From Nitrospirae bacterium JdFR-85 (lineage in GTDB: Bacteria; Nitrospirota; Thermodesulfovibrionia; Thermodesulfovibrionales; JdFR-85): a stretch of 64,000 nt of DNA. The stretch lies in NCBI GenBank assembly GCA_002011745.1, contig MTOU01000021.1, forward strand, positions 1 through 64,000, read 5' to 3'. The translations under genes were made by a program, and so were the position numbers. The notes below the pieces were generated by a model. It was not told the origin of the DNA. It saw only the letters and a list, made by a program, of their open reading frames with translations, and did not search any database. Within the stretch, counting starts at the first letter, position 1, and every line of letters starts with the position of its first letter. Shown piece after piece: positions 27,438 through 36,943 of the stretch.

Positions 27438-28027
27438 TCTTCAAGCAACTCCCTGAGCTTACTATAGGAGGCCTTTTTTATTTCCTCATGCAAACTTCTT
27501 CCATTTGCGTCCATTGTTACTATCAAAGGGAAATCCTCCACATACAGATACCACATAGCCTCGGGTAGACCAAACTCCTCCTTCCATACACCTTTCACCT
27601 CTACAACTCTGTCTGCAAGATAGGCAGCAGCTCCACTTATTGTATGGAAATATACACAGCCTACCTCTGCCATTGCCTCAAGAGTATTCTGTCCCATTCC
27701 TCCCTTTCCTATTATTCCTCTTATACCATACTCCTTTATAATAAACCACTCATAGGGTTCCATCCTTGAACTGGTGGTGGGGCCTCCTACTATGAATCTG
27801 TATCCCTTGTCTGTTTCCTCAATAATAGGTCCACAATGATAGAGCACCCCTCCTTCAATTGTAAAGGGTATTTCAGTCTTAGAGGGTCTTTCCTCAAATA
27901 GATACTTGTGAATTCTGTCTCTGCCTGTGATTATATATCCAGACAGTAGAACCCTTTGTCCTACTTTTAAGCCTTTGACATCTTCCTCTCTTAAGGGTGT
28001 CTTAAGTTTTATAACATCTATCTCCAT
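27434..28027 (-). CDS. fumB: Class I fumarate hydratase, beta subunit
   Basis: A 197-residue C-terminal-type subunit of the iron-sulfur fumarase. Signatures are LKTPLREEDVKGLKVGQRVLLSGYI and VGGPTTSSRMEPYE, then the catalytic region IIGKGGM and YFHTISGAAAYLAD. It joins the alpha subunit to hydrate fumarate to malate. L-tartrate dehydratase uses the same fold, but the TCA genes nearby favour fumarase. It overlaps the alpha-subunit gene by 10 bases. Confidence 0.93.
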   Translation of the reverse strand: MEIDVIKLKTPLREEDVKGLKVGQRVLLSGYIITGRDRIHKYLFEERPSKTEIPFTIEGGVLYHCGPIIEETDKGYRFIVGGPTTSSRMEPYEWFIIKEYGIRGIIGKGGMGQNTLEAMAEVGCVYFHTISGAAAYLADRVVEVKGVWKEEFGLPEAMWYLYVEDFPLIVTMDANGRSLHEEIKKASYSKLRELLEE

Positions 28028-28857
28028 ACAAGCCTTCCTCTACGATGTGCCCAACAGCAAAGGATGACCTCTACAAAGAATGTGGCAGGATGTCTATGGG
28101 CATAATCGAGATGCACTGCCAGTGCAGTGGTGTTTCCACCAAGTCCAAGAGGCCCTATCCCTAAGGAATTTATCTCCCTGAGCAGTCTTGTCTCAAATTC
28201 TGCAATATCTCTATCAGGATGCCTTTCATGTAGCTTTCTAAGAAGGAGCTTCTTGCCCAGTAATGAGACCTGATCCAGTGTGGCACCCACGGCTACAGAT
28301 ATGGTATAAGGTGGACATCCCTTGCCCTGTGCATTCCAGACCGCATCAAGAATGCATTTTCTTATCCCCTCCAGATCTCTCTGAGCATTAAGTCTTTCAT
28401 CTGGAAGCTTATACAGTGCTGACACATTCTCACTGCCTCCACCCTTTAGCAGTAGGTCAACTACAAGAGTTGAGTCTTTTGTCTGTTCTATATAGACTAA
28501 AGGAAAATCTATACCAGTGTTATCTCCAGAGTTTTTCCCAGAAAGAGAGTTTACTGCATTGGGTCTTAGAGGCACCTCTTCTGTGGCCTTTCTTGTGGCT
28601 CCAAAGAGTACCTTCTTTAACTCTTCCTGTCCAATACTCTGGGGTGCTTTGACAAAAAATATTGGTACTCCTGTGTCCTGACAGATAGGTCTCTGTGAAG
28701 TTCTGGCAATTGAGATATTTTGTAATACCTTTTCAAGAGCATCTCTTGCCTGTCCTGACTCCTGCTCTGAGGCTTCTTTTAAAGCCTTCTCCACATCTGG
28801 GGGTAGTGAGGTAGCAACCTTCCTATAAAGCTCCACTATACCTCTGCTAAGATTCAA
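28018..28857 (-). CDS. fumA: Class I fumarate hydratase, alpha subunit
   Basis: A 279-residue [4Fe-4S] subunit. Likely cluster cysteines are seen in RPICQDTGVP, GKGCPPYT and the C-terminal LCCWAHRRG. RPNAVNSLSGKNSGDN and GIGPLGLGGNTTALAV are family signatures. The start is a TTG at 28857 that overlaps nothing but directly follows the stop of the ferritin-like gene (TGATTG). The oxygen-sensitive cluster fits an anaerobic lifestyle. Confidence 0.94.
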   Translation of the reverse strand: MNLSRGIVELYRKVATSLPPDVEKALKEASEQESGQARDALEKVLQNISIARTSQRPICQDTGVPIFFVKAPQSIGQEELKKVLFGATRKATEEVPLRPNAVNSLSGKNSGDNTGIDFPLVYIEQTKDSTLVVDLLLKGGGSENVSALYKLPDERLNAQRDLEGIRKCILDAVWNAQGKGCPPYTISVAVGATLDQVSLLGKKLLLRKLHERHPDRDIAEFETRLLREINSLGIGPLGLGGNTTALAVHLDYAHRHPATFFVEVILCCWAHRRGRLVWR

Positions 28858-29346
28858 TCAGCCCTCCACCATCATTTTGAGTCTTCGGAGACTGTCTATC
28901 TGTTTTTCCTTTTCCTGCTTCATTTCCTCAAATATCGATTTTGTATTGCTGTATTCAGCCTTTTCTGACAGCCGTCTGTAAAGATCAAATGCTTTTGCTT
29001 CTAACTCAAGGGCAAGCATTAAGGCCTCTGTATCATCTATAAAATCCTTCTCCTCAAAGAGTTCTTCAGGCTTAACAGAAGGAGTGTCTGTGTCAGTCTC
29101 TTCTAAATCGGCCTTTTCTGTAAATTCTTTGTAGCTTAGAGTTTCCTTTTGGTCACGAAATGCCTGATAGAGATAACAAAGATATCTTATATGTTCCTGT
29201 TCCCAGTCTCTCAGCTTCTTAAATCCCTCCTTGGCCTGTTCAGTATATACCTTTCCTAAAGCAAAATCATAAAATTTTTTGATTCCTTTCTCCAATTTTA
29301 ACACCTCTAATAGTGCATTAAGCATATCCTCTTTTTCAATGATCAT
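28858..29346 (-). CDS. Ferritin-like / rubrerythrin-type di-iron protein
   Basis: A 162-residue all-helical protein. The ATG at 29346 is chosen because GTGGGGGT lies six bases before it; a GTG at 29358 is in frame but would consume that site. The first helix pair has LKLEKGIKKFYDFAL and DWEQEHIRYL, a proper ExxH. The second pair has ALELEAKAFDLYRRL and EMKQEKEKQIDSL, where the histidine expected in the second ExxH is a lysine. No rubredoxin-like domain follows. It may reduce peroxide or store iron, but the altered ligand lowers certainty. It leads the fumarase operon. Confidence 0.8.
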   Translation of the reverse strand: MIIEKEDMLNALLEVLKLEKGIKKFYDFALGKVYTEQAKEGFKKLRDWEQEHIRYLCYLYQAFRDQKETLSYKEFTEKADLEETDTDTPSVKPEELFEEKDFIDDTEALMLALELEAKAFDLYRRLSEKAEYSNTKSIFEEMKQEKEKQIDSLRRLKMMVEG

Positions 29347-29456
29347 TTTTACCCCCACTTTCTAAATATAAAATTTACTATCTTTGAGTGTTCTGATTAT
29401 TGTTTAGGTATTAAGCTTCCTGTAGAGTACAAAAGTCCTTCAAGGCTACTCCTCTT

Positions 29457-29482
29457 TTTAGCATAGTCTTTTTTATGCTAAA
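29457..29482. repeat. Perfect 9-bp inverted repeat
   Basis: TTTAGCATA (29457-29465) and TATGCTAAA (29474-29482) around an eight-base spacer. It lies between the GspC-like gene and the ferritin-like gene. Neither strand has a U-run after the hairpin, so it could be an operator or a weak terminator. Confidence 0.55.
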
Positions 29483-29510
29483 TGTCAAGGATTAAAGAGA
29501 AATATAAGGA

Positions 29511-30128
29511 TTATCTCTCTCTTACTGCCCTGTGTTCTCTGAATTCTCTTTCTCTGGCAGTATTTATTTGTTTTCTCTTAGGTCTTTGCTTTGTCTTTTT
29601 AGGAATGGTAACTGCTTGAGAGTGTTTATACTTTGTTGGTTCATCTATTCTGAAAACAAGTTCTTCATCTGCTGATACAAGTACAATAGAGTCTTCCTTA
29701 ATTTCTTTCACTCTATAACCAGATATTATATCACCAATTTTAACAGCTCTTTGTCTTATACCTCTTCCAGCTGTAGAGAAAGGTTTCTGTTTGTCTTCTA
29801 TAAATGCGATTCTGTTTTTGCCGTCAATTACTGTTCCATAAAGAATTATTTCTGGTTTACCTTCCCCAGTTCCTGTGTATATTTTTTTGTTTAAAGGTTT
29901 TCTGTCGGGATGGAAGAGGTTTTTTTCATTGATTACTACATACTCACTCATTGGAGGAAGTTTTGTCTCAGAGGTTAAGTTTTTAATTGTATTGGATTTT
30001 TTTGTTCTGGTCTGGTCCAGATTGAATTCAACATTAGAGGCAGATACAAATCTGGTGTATGTATAGGAAACAAGGGAAAGCAACACGACAAACAATAGAA
30101 TATTTAATATATTCAGGTGTTTAATCAT
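29511..30128 (-). CDS. Inner-membrane protein with GspC/PilP-like domain
   Basis: A 205-residue protein with one N-terminal membrane segment (about 9-27), a linker, then a beta-rich domain: EKNLFHPDRKPL, IILYGTVIDGKNRIAFIEDK, and VKIGDIISGYRVKEIKEDSIVLV. This pattern matches the homology region of type II secretion GspC and pilus PilP proteins. The last 35 residues are very basic. No other secretion genes are near; it follows the second resB by 21 bases. A TATAAT lies five bases before its ATG and there is no ribosome-binding site. Confidence 0.65.
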   Translation of the reverse strand: MIKHLNILNILLFVVLLSLVSYTYTRFVSASNVEFNLDQTRTKKSNTIKNLTSETKLPPMSEYVVINEKNLFHPDRKPLNKKIYTGTGEGKPEIILYGTVIDGKNRIAFIEDKQKPFSTAGRGIRQRAVKIGDIISGYRVKEIKEDSIVLVSADEELVFRIDEPTKYKHSQAVTIPKKTKQRPKRKQINTAREREFREHRAVRER

Positions 30129-30149
30129 AAATAATTATAACTTTTTGAA

Positions 30150-31529
30150 TTAGGATAACTCCAGTTTTTTCAAAACCTTCTTTCTGTCTGCAAGCAGTCC
30201 CCTGGTACTGACTGATAAAAAGAGTTTCCCTTTAATATTATAGATTCTAACCCTATAAAAATTTCCATAGGTTCTCATTACAAGGCCTACAAAAACGAGC
30301 AGAGTAGCAATTCCTATAAGGGGTACTCCTTTGTCCACCCTGTAGCTCAAGACACTCGCCTCCTCAAAGTCTATAAATAATAGTCTCTTTCCAAGGACTT
30401 CTGTTTCTTTTCCCATTATAAGATTAGCGAGTTTTTTCTTTTTGCCATTCTGTATCTGGTAGAGTATAAATTGAGGCTCAAGTTCTTCTGTCTTTCCATT
30501 CTTTTTTAATACCTTTCCATGTTTGACTGTTCTGGCAAGGAACCTGCCCTCCAAGCCTTTAATCTTAAAGGGTTTAAATATCTCTATCTCAATCTCCTTA
30601 TTTTCTACTCTTAGGGATATCCTCTGTTCATATCCCATCTGATAGAGGGTGAGTCCATCTGTTCTGAAAGGATGATTTACCATTGTAGATGCTTCGATGG
30701 TTTTGCCCTCAGGTGTGGTAAGCACAAAAGAGGTGTACCACATCTTTGGAGAAAGGCCTTTGTGTTCTGAAGGTTTAATCTTTGAAAATCCTAAACCAAT
30801 GGCAAGCCTTGAAAGAGGACTTTCAGGATACTCAAAGTCAAGGGTCTGATAGTATTCTGTTCTGAACTCTTTGAGTTTTATTTTGTATGCCTTATCTTTT
30901 CTTTCTTCTCCAACACTAAGACCGATTCTCTTGAGGAATCTATTCAGTCTTGTATTGGGGTCATACAGAGAGAACTCTATCTCCTTGTCTTTCCAGAGAG
31001 TGAGTTCTCCCTCATGTGCTGTAAGGGCTGTGATAAAAAAGCCTGCTATTGCCATTATCATCCCGAGGTGATATATCCAGGATAACCACCAGAAAGGCAG
31101 ACCTTTTCCATAGACATACTGAGTATCCTCTGCCTCGATTAACTTGAATTTCGCATTATTCAGTTTATCTTGAAGTCCCTCTAAGGATAGCCCTTCAGGT
31201 ATGGGTATGAGCATCTTCTGGTCCGATGCTGTCTGAAGTGGTACAATCTCAGACCTTTTTCTGAACTTTACCAAACGGGTCAGTATACATACCAGAAGAT
31301 TCAGACAGAGTAAAAGAGTAAGGAAAATGAACAGTGGTGATATGAATATATTCAAGAGATTGAGCTGTTTTACAAGCCATATATATCTGCCTCCTGCCTT
31401 TACATAGCTATCAAGATCTACTCCCTGTGGAAAAATTGTTCCCAGTATGTAGCATATACTCATTGCTCCAAGTATCCATAGAGAGGTTTTCAGGGATGAC
31501 AGGGTCTTATAGAACCATCTAAACAGCAT
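30150..31529 (-). CDS. resB: ResB-like cytochrome c maturation protein (System II), copy 2
   Basis: A 459-residue ResB with N-terminal membrane segments (SLWILGAMSICYILGTIFPQG and the next near residue 65), a third at about 145-165, a large periplasmic region with TLYQMGYEQRISL, and a last membrane segment near 405-425. It pairs with the CcsA gene that it overlaps by 11 bases. Here ccsA comes first, the reverse of the pair at 4145-6299, and the two ResB proteins are clearly diverged. Its neighbours are housekeeping genes, which fits the general cytochrome c maturation role. Confidence 0.92.
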   Translation of the reverse strand: MLFRWFYKTLSSLKTSLWILGAMSICYILGTIFPQGVDLDSYVKAGGRYIWLVKQLNLLNIFISPLFIFLTLLLCLNLLVCILTRLVKFRKRSEIVPLQTASDQKMLIPIPEGLSLEGLQDKLNNAKFKLIEAEDTQYVYGKGLPFWWLSWIYHLGMIMAIAGFFITALTAHEGELTLWKDKEIEFSLYDPNTRLNRFLKRIGLSVGEERKDKAYKIKLKEFRTEYYQTLDFEYPESPLSRLAIGLGFSKIKPSEHKGLSPKMWYTSFVLTTPEGKTIEASTMVNHPFRTDGLTLYQMGYEQRISLRVENKEIEIEIFKPFKIKGLEGRFLARTVKHGKVLKKNGKTEELEPQFILYQIQNGKKKKLANLIMGKETEVLGKRLLFIDFEEASVLSYRVDKGVPLIGIATLLVFVGLVMRTYGNFYRVRIYNIKGKLFLSVSTRGLLADRKKVLKKLELS

Positions 31530-32394
31530 AGGTATGCATACTAGGTATATTAAGGAGTTTGGATAACCAGTTTACACCAAGAAAGGTCATCACCATACAG
31601 ATGAACCCAAGTATATTGATATAGGGAGCGAGATTGTCTCTCCATCGGGGTATCGCCTTTGTATGCAGATACATCGCATATACAGTCCATGTAATCAGAG
31701 ACCAGGTCTCTTTTGGGTCCCAGGACCAGTATCTGCCCCATGCATCATTGGCCCATGCAGCACCAGAGAATATTGCGAAGGTGAGCATTGGAAATCCCAT
31801 GAGGATCAGTCTATAAGAATATCTCTCTATCTGACTGTCAGGCATTCCGAAATCCTCTGCCCTTATGGAGTCTCTTCTTCCATAGAGGAAATTGACCGCC
31901 TCTAAGGAGAAGCTTACTACAAATACTGCATAGGCGGCAAAGGCCACGATCACATGCCACTCATACCAAGGGCTCTGCAATGCAGGGGGAATTGGAATAA
32001 TCTGGGGATTTCTTGTCAGGAGCGCATACAGACATGCACCAGCAGATATCAGAGATATAAACAGCCCTGGTAGGTGAATATCCCTGAAACGACTTTGTAC
32101 AAATAGATAGGCAATAGTGGCAGACCAGGCGAACCATGACAGTGTTTCATACAGTGTCTGAAAGGGTGGCCGCCATCCTTCCACTGTTCTCAAGACTATT
32201 AGGAGGGTATGTATAATTGCTGTGCACCATAGCAGACTGGTTAAAGCCCTTCCGAGCCCCTTTTTTGCTGTTAAGAAATAAAAGATACCTATTAAAAACC
32301 CAGATAGATAGAGTATTGCTACAAACCAGTATAGTCTGAGTTCAACAGTTAACAGATAGGCTTCTCTAAGGAGTATCTCTTTCTCTGGGGTCAT
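31519..32394 (-). CDS. ccsA: CcsA-like cytochrome c synthase subunit (System II), copy 2
   Basis: A 291-residue polytopic membrane protein. The WWD motif WANDAWGRYWSWDP starts at residue 214. Haem-ligand histidines are expected in YEWHVIVAF, YLHTKAI and SMHTYAV. It overlaps resB by 11 bases and the phosphoesterase gene by 4, so translation is coupled on both sides. Compared with copy 1 it has two tryptophans in the centre of the WWD motif where copy 1 has WAF. Confidence 0.94.
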   Translation of the reverse strand: MTPEKEILLREAYLLTVELRLYWFVAILYLSGFLIGIFYFLTAKKGLGRALTSLLWCTAIIHTLLIVLRTVEGWRPPFQTLYETLSWFAWSATIAYLFVQSRFRDIHLPGLFISLISAGACLYALLTRNPQIIPIPPALQSPWYEWHVIVAFAAYAVFVVSFSLEAVNFLYGRRDSIRAEDFGMPDSQIERYSYRLILMGFPMLTFAIFSGAAWANDAWGRYWSWDPKETWSLITWTVYAMYLHTKAIPRWRDNLAPYINILGFICMVMTFLGVNWLSKLLNIPSMHTYAV

Positions 32395-33122
32395 ATGCCC
32401 TTTTCGAGGCGTTCTATAAGGAATTCAGGAAGTCCTATATTTTCCATCTTCTCCTGAGTCTTTCTGAAGTTATATTCCACTCTCAGTATCTCCACCTTTT
32501 CTTCGTCCAGTATCACGTAAGTAGCTCTTGGATCACCATCCCTTGGCTGGCCTACACTGCCTGCATTTATCATATATCTACAGGACTGTTTGAACTCTGT
32601 CTTATCATTATACACGACCATCTCAGAGGAAGGTAACCTTTCAATGATGAAGGGCCTATGACTGTGACCAATAAAACATATCTTTTCCTCAAAATACTGG
32701 AAGTTTACCTCTGCATCATACAGTGTCAATATATAGTTCCAGGCATCAGGGTCTTTTGGAGTAGAATGTACTAAGAAAAGACTCTCTTTTGAAAGTCTCT
32801 TCAGGATCTTCATCTCCTCCAGTAATTTCCTTGTCCTTTCCTTTATCTGGGTAGCAGTCCATTCTGCTGCTACTCGGGCATCTCTGTTGAAGTACTCAAG
32901 AGGAGTCAGACCTATTACTGCCCAGTCATGGTTGCCTGCCAGTACTACTTCGCAGTTGTCATATATGAGTTCTACACACCTGTCAGGGTCTGGCCCGTAA
33001 CCTACTGCATCTCCAAGAAAGAGTATCCTTTTAATACCTCTTTCTTTTATTTGCTGGAGCACTGATTCAAGAGCCTCCAGATTTGCATGGACATCTGAGA
33101 TTATTGCTAAAGGATAATCCAT
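32391..33122 (-). CDS. Calcineurin-like metallophosphoesterase (YfcE/MJ0936-like)
   Basis: A 243-residue phosphoesterase with all metal-binding blocks: AIISDVHANLEAL, LFLGDAVGYGPDPD, VLAGNHDWAV, LVHSTP and FIGHSHRPF. The family includes broad phosphodiesterases and phosphatases, and the physiological substrate is unknown. It lies three bases after nusB and overlaps the downstream ccsA by 4 bases. Confidence 0.93.
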   Translation of the reverse strand: MDYPLAIISDVHANLEALESVLQQIKERGIKRILFLGDAVGYGPDPDRCVELIYDNCEVVLAGNHDWAVIGLTPLEYFNRDARVAAEWTATQIKERTRKLLEEMKILKRLSKESLFLVHSTPKDPDAWNYILTLYDAEVNFQYFEEKICFIGHSHRPFIIERLPSSEMVVYNDKTEFKQSCRYMINAGSVGQPRDGDPRATYVILDEEKVEILRVEYNFRKTQEKMENIGLPEFLIERLEKGI

Positions 33123-33125
33123 GGT

Positions 33126-33542
33126 TTAATGAATACGTTTCTGTATCCTTTTTGTTATCCTGTCAAGAATACCGTTTATAAATGCAGGTGATTCCTTGTC
33201 AGAGTATTTTTTTGATATCTCGATTGCCTCATTTATTGTTACAGCCGCGGGTATGTCATCCCTGTAAAGAAGTTCATAAGTAGCAAAACGGAGTATATTT
33301 CTGTCCACCACTGCCATCCTCTCAACACTCCAGTGTTCTGATACAGATGATATTGTCTTATCGATTTCTTTTAAGTGCTGAATAGTTCCCATCACAATCT
33401 CTTCAGTAAATTTTCTTATCTCTTCAGAGGCTGGATGGTCCTTCCAAAAATCCTTTAATTTGTCTCTGTCTGGATTAGTACCCGTGAGGTCGAACTGATA
33501 GAGTATCTGAAGTGCATACTCCCTTGCCCTTCGTCGCTTCAT
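33126..33542 (-). CDS. nusB: Transcription antitermination protein NusB
   Basis: A 138-residue helical protein beginning [18 protein letters not shown], with the later [15 protein letters not shown] and [25 protein letters not shown] typical of NusB. It binds boxA RNA with NusE (S10) in rRNA antitermination. The gene order ribH-nusB is widespread. It overlaps ribH by 4 bases. Confidence 0.97.
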   Translation of the reverse strand: MKRRRAREYALQILYQFDLTGTNPDRDKLKDFWKDHPASEEIRKFTEEIVMGTIQHLKEIDKTISSVSEHWSVERMAVVDRNILRFATYELLYRDDIPAAVTINEAIEISKKYSDKESPAFINGILDRITKRIQKRIH

Positions 33543-34000
33543 AGTTTTTTAAGCAGATTGGCCATCTCCATCGCTGTGATTGCGGCATCCCAGCCTTTAT
33601 TGCCAGCTTTTGAACCAGCCCTTTCAATAGCCTGCTCAATAGTGTCAGCCGTGATAATACCAAAGGCTATAGGTACACCTGTCTCCATGGTAGCAAGTGC
33701 TATCCCTTTTGAAGCCTCTGAAGCAACATACTCAAAATGAGGGGTTGCTCCACGAATTATGGTGCCCAATGCAATAATGGCATCATACTCAGCCTTCTCT
33801 GCCAGTCTTTTCACTATCATAGGAATCTCAAACGATCCAGGAACACGGACTATTGTAATATCTTTCTCAGAAGTTCCATGTCTCCTTAAGGCATCAATTG
33901 CACCGTCTATCAGTTTTGTTGTGATGAAGTCATTAAACCTGCTTGCCACTATACAGAATTTTAATCCCTTTCCACTTACTTCACCCTCAATAATCTTCAT
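33539..34000 (-). CDS. ribH: 6,7-dimethyl-8-ribityllumazine synthase
   Basis: A 153-residue lumazine synthase that condenses the RibA/RibD product with the butanone phosphate made by RibB. Signatures are [24 protein letters not shown] and [17 protein letters not shown], with [16 protein letters not shown]. It lies nine bases after ribBA and is coupled to nusB. Confidence 0.97.
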   Translation of the reverse strand: MKIIEGEVSGKGLKFCIVASRFNDFITTKLIDGAIDALRRHGTSEKDITIVRVPGSFEIPMIVKRLAEKAEYDAIIALGTIIRGATPHFEYVASEASKGIALATMETGVPIAFGIITADTIEQAIERAGSKAGNKGWDAAITAMEMANLLKKL

Positions 34001-34009
34001 CTCTGCCTC

Positions 34010-35227
34010 CTAAACTCTTTCCAGGATATGACCAAGTTTGTTCTTCTTGGTCTTGAGATAGCCTATATTTTTATCATTAGGACGGACCTCAATTGGTACA
34101 CGTTCCACAATCTCAAGTCCATACCCTTCAAGTCCTACAATCTTTCTTGGGTTATTTGTCATTAATCTTATCTTTCTAACCCCTAAGTCCACCAGTATCT
34201 GTGCACCTATACCATAGTCTCTGAGGTCAGGCTTGAATCCCAGTTTAATATTGGCTTCAACAGTATCAAGACCCTGATCTTGGAGTGCATAAGCCCGGAG
34301 TTTATTGGCAAGACCAATACCCCTTCCTTCCTGCCTCATATAGAGTATCACACCCTTTCCTTCATCCCTGATCATACTCATCGCCTTCTGCAGTTGTGGT
34401 CCACAGTCACATCTTTTTGAGCCGAAAACATCTCCAGTGAGACACTCTGAATGTACCCTAACAAGCACAGGTTCATCAGGGGTGATCTCACCCTTTGTGA
34501 GAGCAAGATGTACATTTGAGTCAACCATATTTTCATAGGCTATGGCCTTGAACTCTCCTCCATACTCAGTGGGAAGGGTAACTTCTGCTATTCTTTTAAC
34601 CAGTCTCTCTTTACGCATCCTGTATTCGATCAGGTCTTTGATTGTGACTATTTTAAGGTTGTGTTTTTTGGCAAATTCCATTAGCTGTGGAACCCTTGCC
34701 ATAGTCCCATCATCATTCATAATCTCACATATCACACCTGCCGGATAAAGGCCAGCAAGCCTTGCCAGATCAACAGAGCCTTCGGTCTGTCCTGCCCTCT
34801 GAAGTACCCCACCTGGCTTTGCCTTCAAGGGGAATACATGTCCTGGTTTGACCAGATCCTCAGGCTTTGTGTTAGGGTCTATTGCTGTCTTTATTGTGGT
34901 TGCCCTGTCATGGGCTGAAATACCTGTGGTAACTCCCCGGCGTGCTTCTATCGAGACTGTGAAGGCGGTTCCGTAAGGAGAAGTGTTCTCATCTGTCATC
35001 ATAGGGAGTCTTAACTCTTCAACCCTTTCTGGTGTGAGACTGAGACATATGAGGCCTCTACCATATTTTGCCATGAAGTTTATAGCCTCAGGGGTGACCT
35101 TCTCTGCTGCTATACAGAGGTCACCCTCATTCTCCCTGTCTTCATCATCTACAAGGATGATCATCTTGCCCTGTCTGATATCCTCTATAGCTTCCTCAAT
35201 AGTGTTAAATTTATATTTGCTTCTCAT
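34010..35227 (-). CDS. ribBA: Bifunctional 3,4-dihydroxy-2-butanone-4-phosphate synthase / GTP cyclohydrolase II
   Basis: A 405-residue fusion. Residues 1-200 are RibB ([49 protein letters not shown]). The rest is RibA with its zinc-binding [19 protein letters not shown] and [16 protein letters not shown]. It starts both branches of riboflavin synthesis. AAGGAGG precedes the ATG and a possible promoter lies in the 75-base gap after ribE. No FMN riboswitch fits in that gap. Confidence 0.97.
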   Translation of the reverse strand: MRSKYKFNTIEEAIEDIRQGKMIILVDDEDRENEGDLCIAAEKVTPEAINFMAKYGRGLICLSLTPERVEELRLPMMTDENTSPYGTAFTVSIEARRGVTTGISAHDRATTIKTAIDPNTKPEDLVKPGHVFPLKAKPGGVLQRAGQTEGSVDLARLAGLYPAGVICEIMNDDGTMARVPQLMEFAKKHNLKIVTIKDLIEYRMRKERLVKRIAEVTLPTEYGGEFKAIAYENMVDSNVHLALTKGEITPDEPVLVRVHSECLTGDVFGSKRCDCGPQLQKAMSMIRDEGKGVILYMRQEGRGIGLANKLRAYALQDQGLDTVEANIKLGFKPDLRDYGIGAQILVDLGVRKIRLMTNNPRKIVGLEGYGLEIVERVPIEVRPNDKNIGYLKTKKNKLGHILERV

Positions 35228-35269
35228 CTTTTAACCTCCTTCTGTTTAAAAGACAGGTAATTCTTAAAA

Positions 35270-35295
35270 ATTATAACAGATTTGGGTACTGTTAA
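35270..35295 (-). promoter_or_regulatory. Possible internal promoter before ribBA
   Basis: Minus strand: TTAACA (35295-35290) and TATAAT (35275-35270). The spacer is only 14 bases, shorter than normal, so the -10 is convincing but the -35 is not. Confidence 0.3.
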
Positions 35296-35302
35296 GCTTA
35301 GT

Positions 35303-35947
35303 TTATATAAACCCACCTTCTCGGAGTTTCTCCATTAGAGTGGATTCACCTCCTCTGGTTACTCCAGTAATAAACTTTTCTATGTATTTCCCTATTATAT
35401 CGGTTTCAAGATTTACTGTGTCTCCTACCTTTTTGTAGCCTATTGTTGTCACCTTTGCTGTGTGAGGAATTATGACCACTTTAAAAGACCTCTCTGAGAG
35501 GTCTGCAACTGTGAGACTTATCCCGTCTACAGCAATAGAGCCCTTTTTAACAATATATCTCATAAGGGCCTCTGGTGTCTCTATCTCAACATGAAATGTC
35601 TCTCCCACCCTTGTTTTGCTTTTTATTCTACCAATACCATCTACATGACCTGTTACGATATGACCCCCAAGTCTATCACTCGGTCTTAAAGAAGGTTCCA
35701 GATTAACATAGTCTCCCTTTTTCAACATTCCCAAATTTGTATTCCTGAGGGTCTCATCTGAAAGGTCAAAACTCAACAGTTCACCCTCCAATGAGGTGAC
35801 TGTTAGACAGACTCCATTAACGGAGATGCTATCTCCTAATTGTGACTCTTTGGATATCTCTTCAGACCTTACAGCAAGTTTTGTTATATCGGCCCTCTTT
35901 CTTAGGGATTCTACTATTCCAAGTTCTCTAACCAGCCCTGTAAACAT
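35303..35947 (-). CDS. ribE: Riboflavin synthase (alpha chain)
   Basis: A 214-residue enzyme of two lumazine-binding repeats that dismutates two lumazines to riboflavin. It begins MFTGLVRELGIVESL and has SISVNGVCLTV in the first repeat and GSIAVDGISLTVAD in the second, with GGHIVTGHVDGIG between. It starts one base after the DUF4845-like gene and precedes ribBA. ribD is missing from this run. Confidence 0.97.
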   Translation of the reverse strand: MFTGLVRELGIVESLRKRADITKLAVRSEEISKESQLGDSISVNGVCLTVTSLEGELLSFDLSDETLRNTNLGMLKKGDYVNLEPSLRPSDRLGGHIVTGHVDGIGRIKSKTRVGETFHVEIETPEALMRYIVKKGSIAVDGISLTVADLSERSFKVVIIPHTAKVTTIGYKKVGDTVNLETDIIGKYIEKFITGVTRGGESTLMEKLREGGFI

Positions 35948-35948
35948 A

Positions 35949-36287
35949 CTATTCCTCTACATCAATCTCGAATTTCAGTGTTACTGAGTATCCTGCAGGC
36001 AGTTCCACCCTCTCTGACCAAGAAGTATAGATACTCACAGATTCTTCAGAGATTGTTACAGAGATATCAGAATAGTTTATAGGAACATCAAGTGAGACTG
36101 CCTTATCGTATACCAGCTTTCTGTATCTTTCAGGGTTTCTGTAACTGAGACGGGCGATCTCTTTTGTTTCTGATCTGAGTGAGAAATACTTGTAATAGGG
36201 GCCAACAAATTTGTATCCGAGATAGGCAGATACTATTAGTAAAAGAATACATATGAGAGGTCTTATTGCTCCCTTCTGGTTGTTCAT
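35949..36287 (-). CDS. DUF4845-like single-pass membrane protein
   Basis: A 112-residue protein with an N-terminal membrane segment (ICILLLIVSAYLGYKFVGP), a short helical part and a beta-rich C-terminus ending TLKFEIDVEE. The size, the topology and the place immediately downstream of lepB match the DUF4845 proteins found next to signal peptidase I in many bacteria. The function is unknown. GGGAGG lies seven bases before the ATG. Confidence 0.65.
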   Translation of the reverse strand: MNNQKGAIRPLICILLLIVSAYLGYKFVGPYYKYFSLRSETKEIARLSYRNPERYRKLVYDKAVSLDVPINYSDISVTISEESVSIYTSWSERVELPAGYSVTLKFEIDVEE

Positions 36288-36322
36288 AATAACCTCCCTT
36301 GGGGAACTCCCCTTGTATGTAG

Positions 36323-36943
36323 TTAGTGTATAAGCTTACCAATTCTATTCAGCCTTGGAAGATGTTTTGTTCTGTCCCAAGACCAGTATATAATAAATGC
36401 TTTACCTTTGACATCCTTCATATCCACAAACCCCCAGTATCGACTGTCATAGCTTTGGTCTCTATTGTCACCCATCACAAAGAGTTTCCCTTCAGGGACA
36501 TAGACAGGTCCAAAGTTATCCCGTACATCCTTGGAAAGAGGTCTTATATCATTGTCTGTATGCTGTACATAGGGTTCATGAAGGGGTTTCCCATTAATAT
36601 AGACCACCTTATTCCTCTCCTCCACCACATCACCACCAACTCCGATAACTCTTTTAATAAAATCTCTTGTCGGGTCTTGAGGATATCTGAAGACTATTAT
36701 ATCCCCTCGTTTAGGTTCTGTGAAGACAAGAATTCTTTTGTCTGTGAAAGGGATTTTTGTGCCATATATAAACTTCAGTACCAGTATATGGTCCCCCACA
36801 AGCAGTGTGGGCTTCATTGAGCCTGAAGGTATCTTAAATGCCTGAACAACAAAAGCCCTTATGATAAGGGCAAGTATAAGAGCGACTATTATAGCCTCTG
36901 CATACTCCCTTAGTTTGCTCTTTTTCTTGTAACTCATATTCAT
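36323..36943 (-). CDS. lepB: Signal peptidase I
   Basis: A 206-residue S26 peptidase that removes signal peptides on the outer face of the inner membrane. It has one N-terminal membrane segment, the catalytic serine in [14 protein letters not shown], the catalytic lysine in RDFIKRVIG and the box [13 protein letters not shown]. The ATG overlaps the lepA stop by 4 bases, the usual lepA-lepB pairing. Confidence 0.97.
   Translation of the reverse strand: MNMSYKKKSKLREYAEAIIVALILALIIRAFVVQAFKIPSGSMKPTLLVGDHILVLKFIYGTKIPFTDKRILVFTEPKRGDIIVFRYPQDPTRDFIKRVIGVGGDVVEERNKVVYINGKPLHEPYVQHTDNDIRPLSKDVRDNFGPVYVPEGKLFVMGDNRDQSYDSRYWGFVDMKDVKGKAFIIYWSWDRTKHLPRLNRIGKLIH

Noticed and set aside
35228..35302. 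FMN riboswitch before the riboflavin genes
   Set aside because: The gap is only 75 bases and lacks the conserved RFN stems; the region before ribE is coding.
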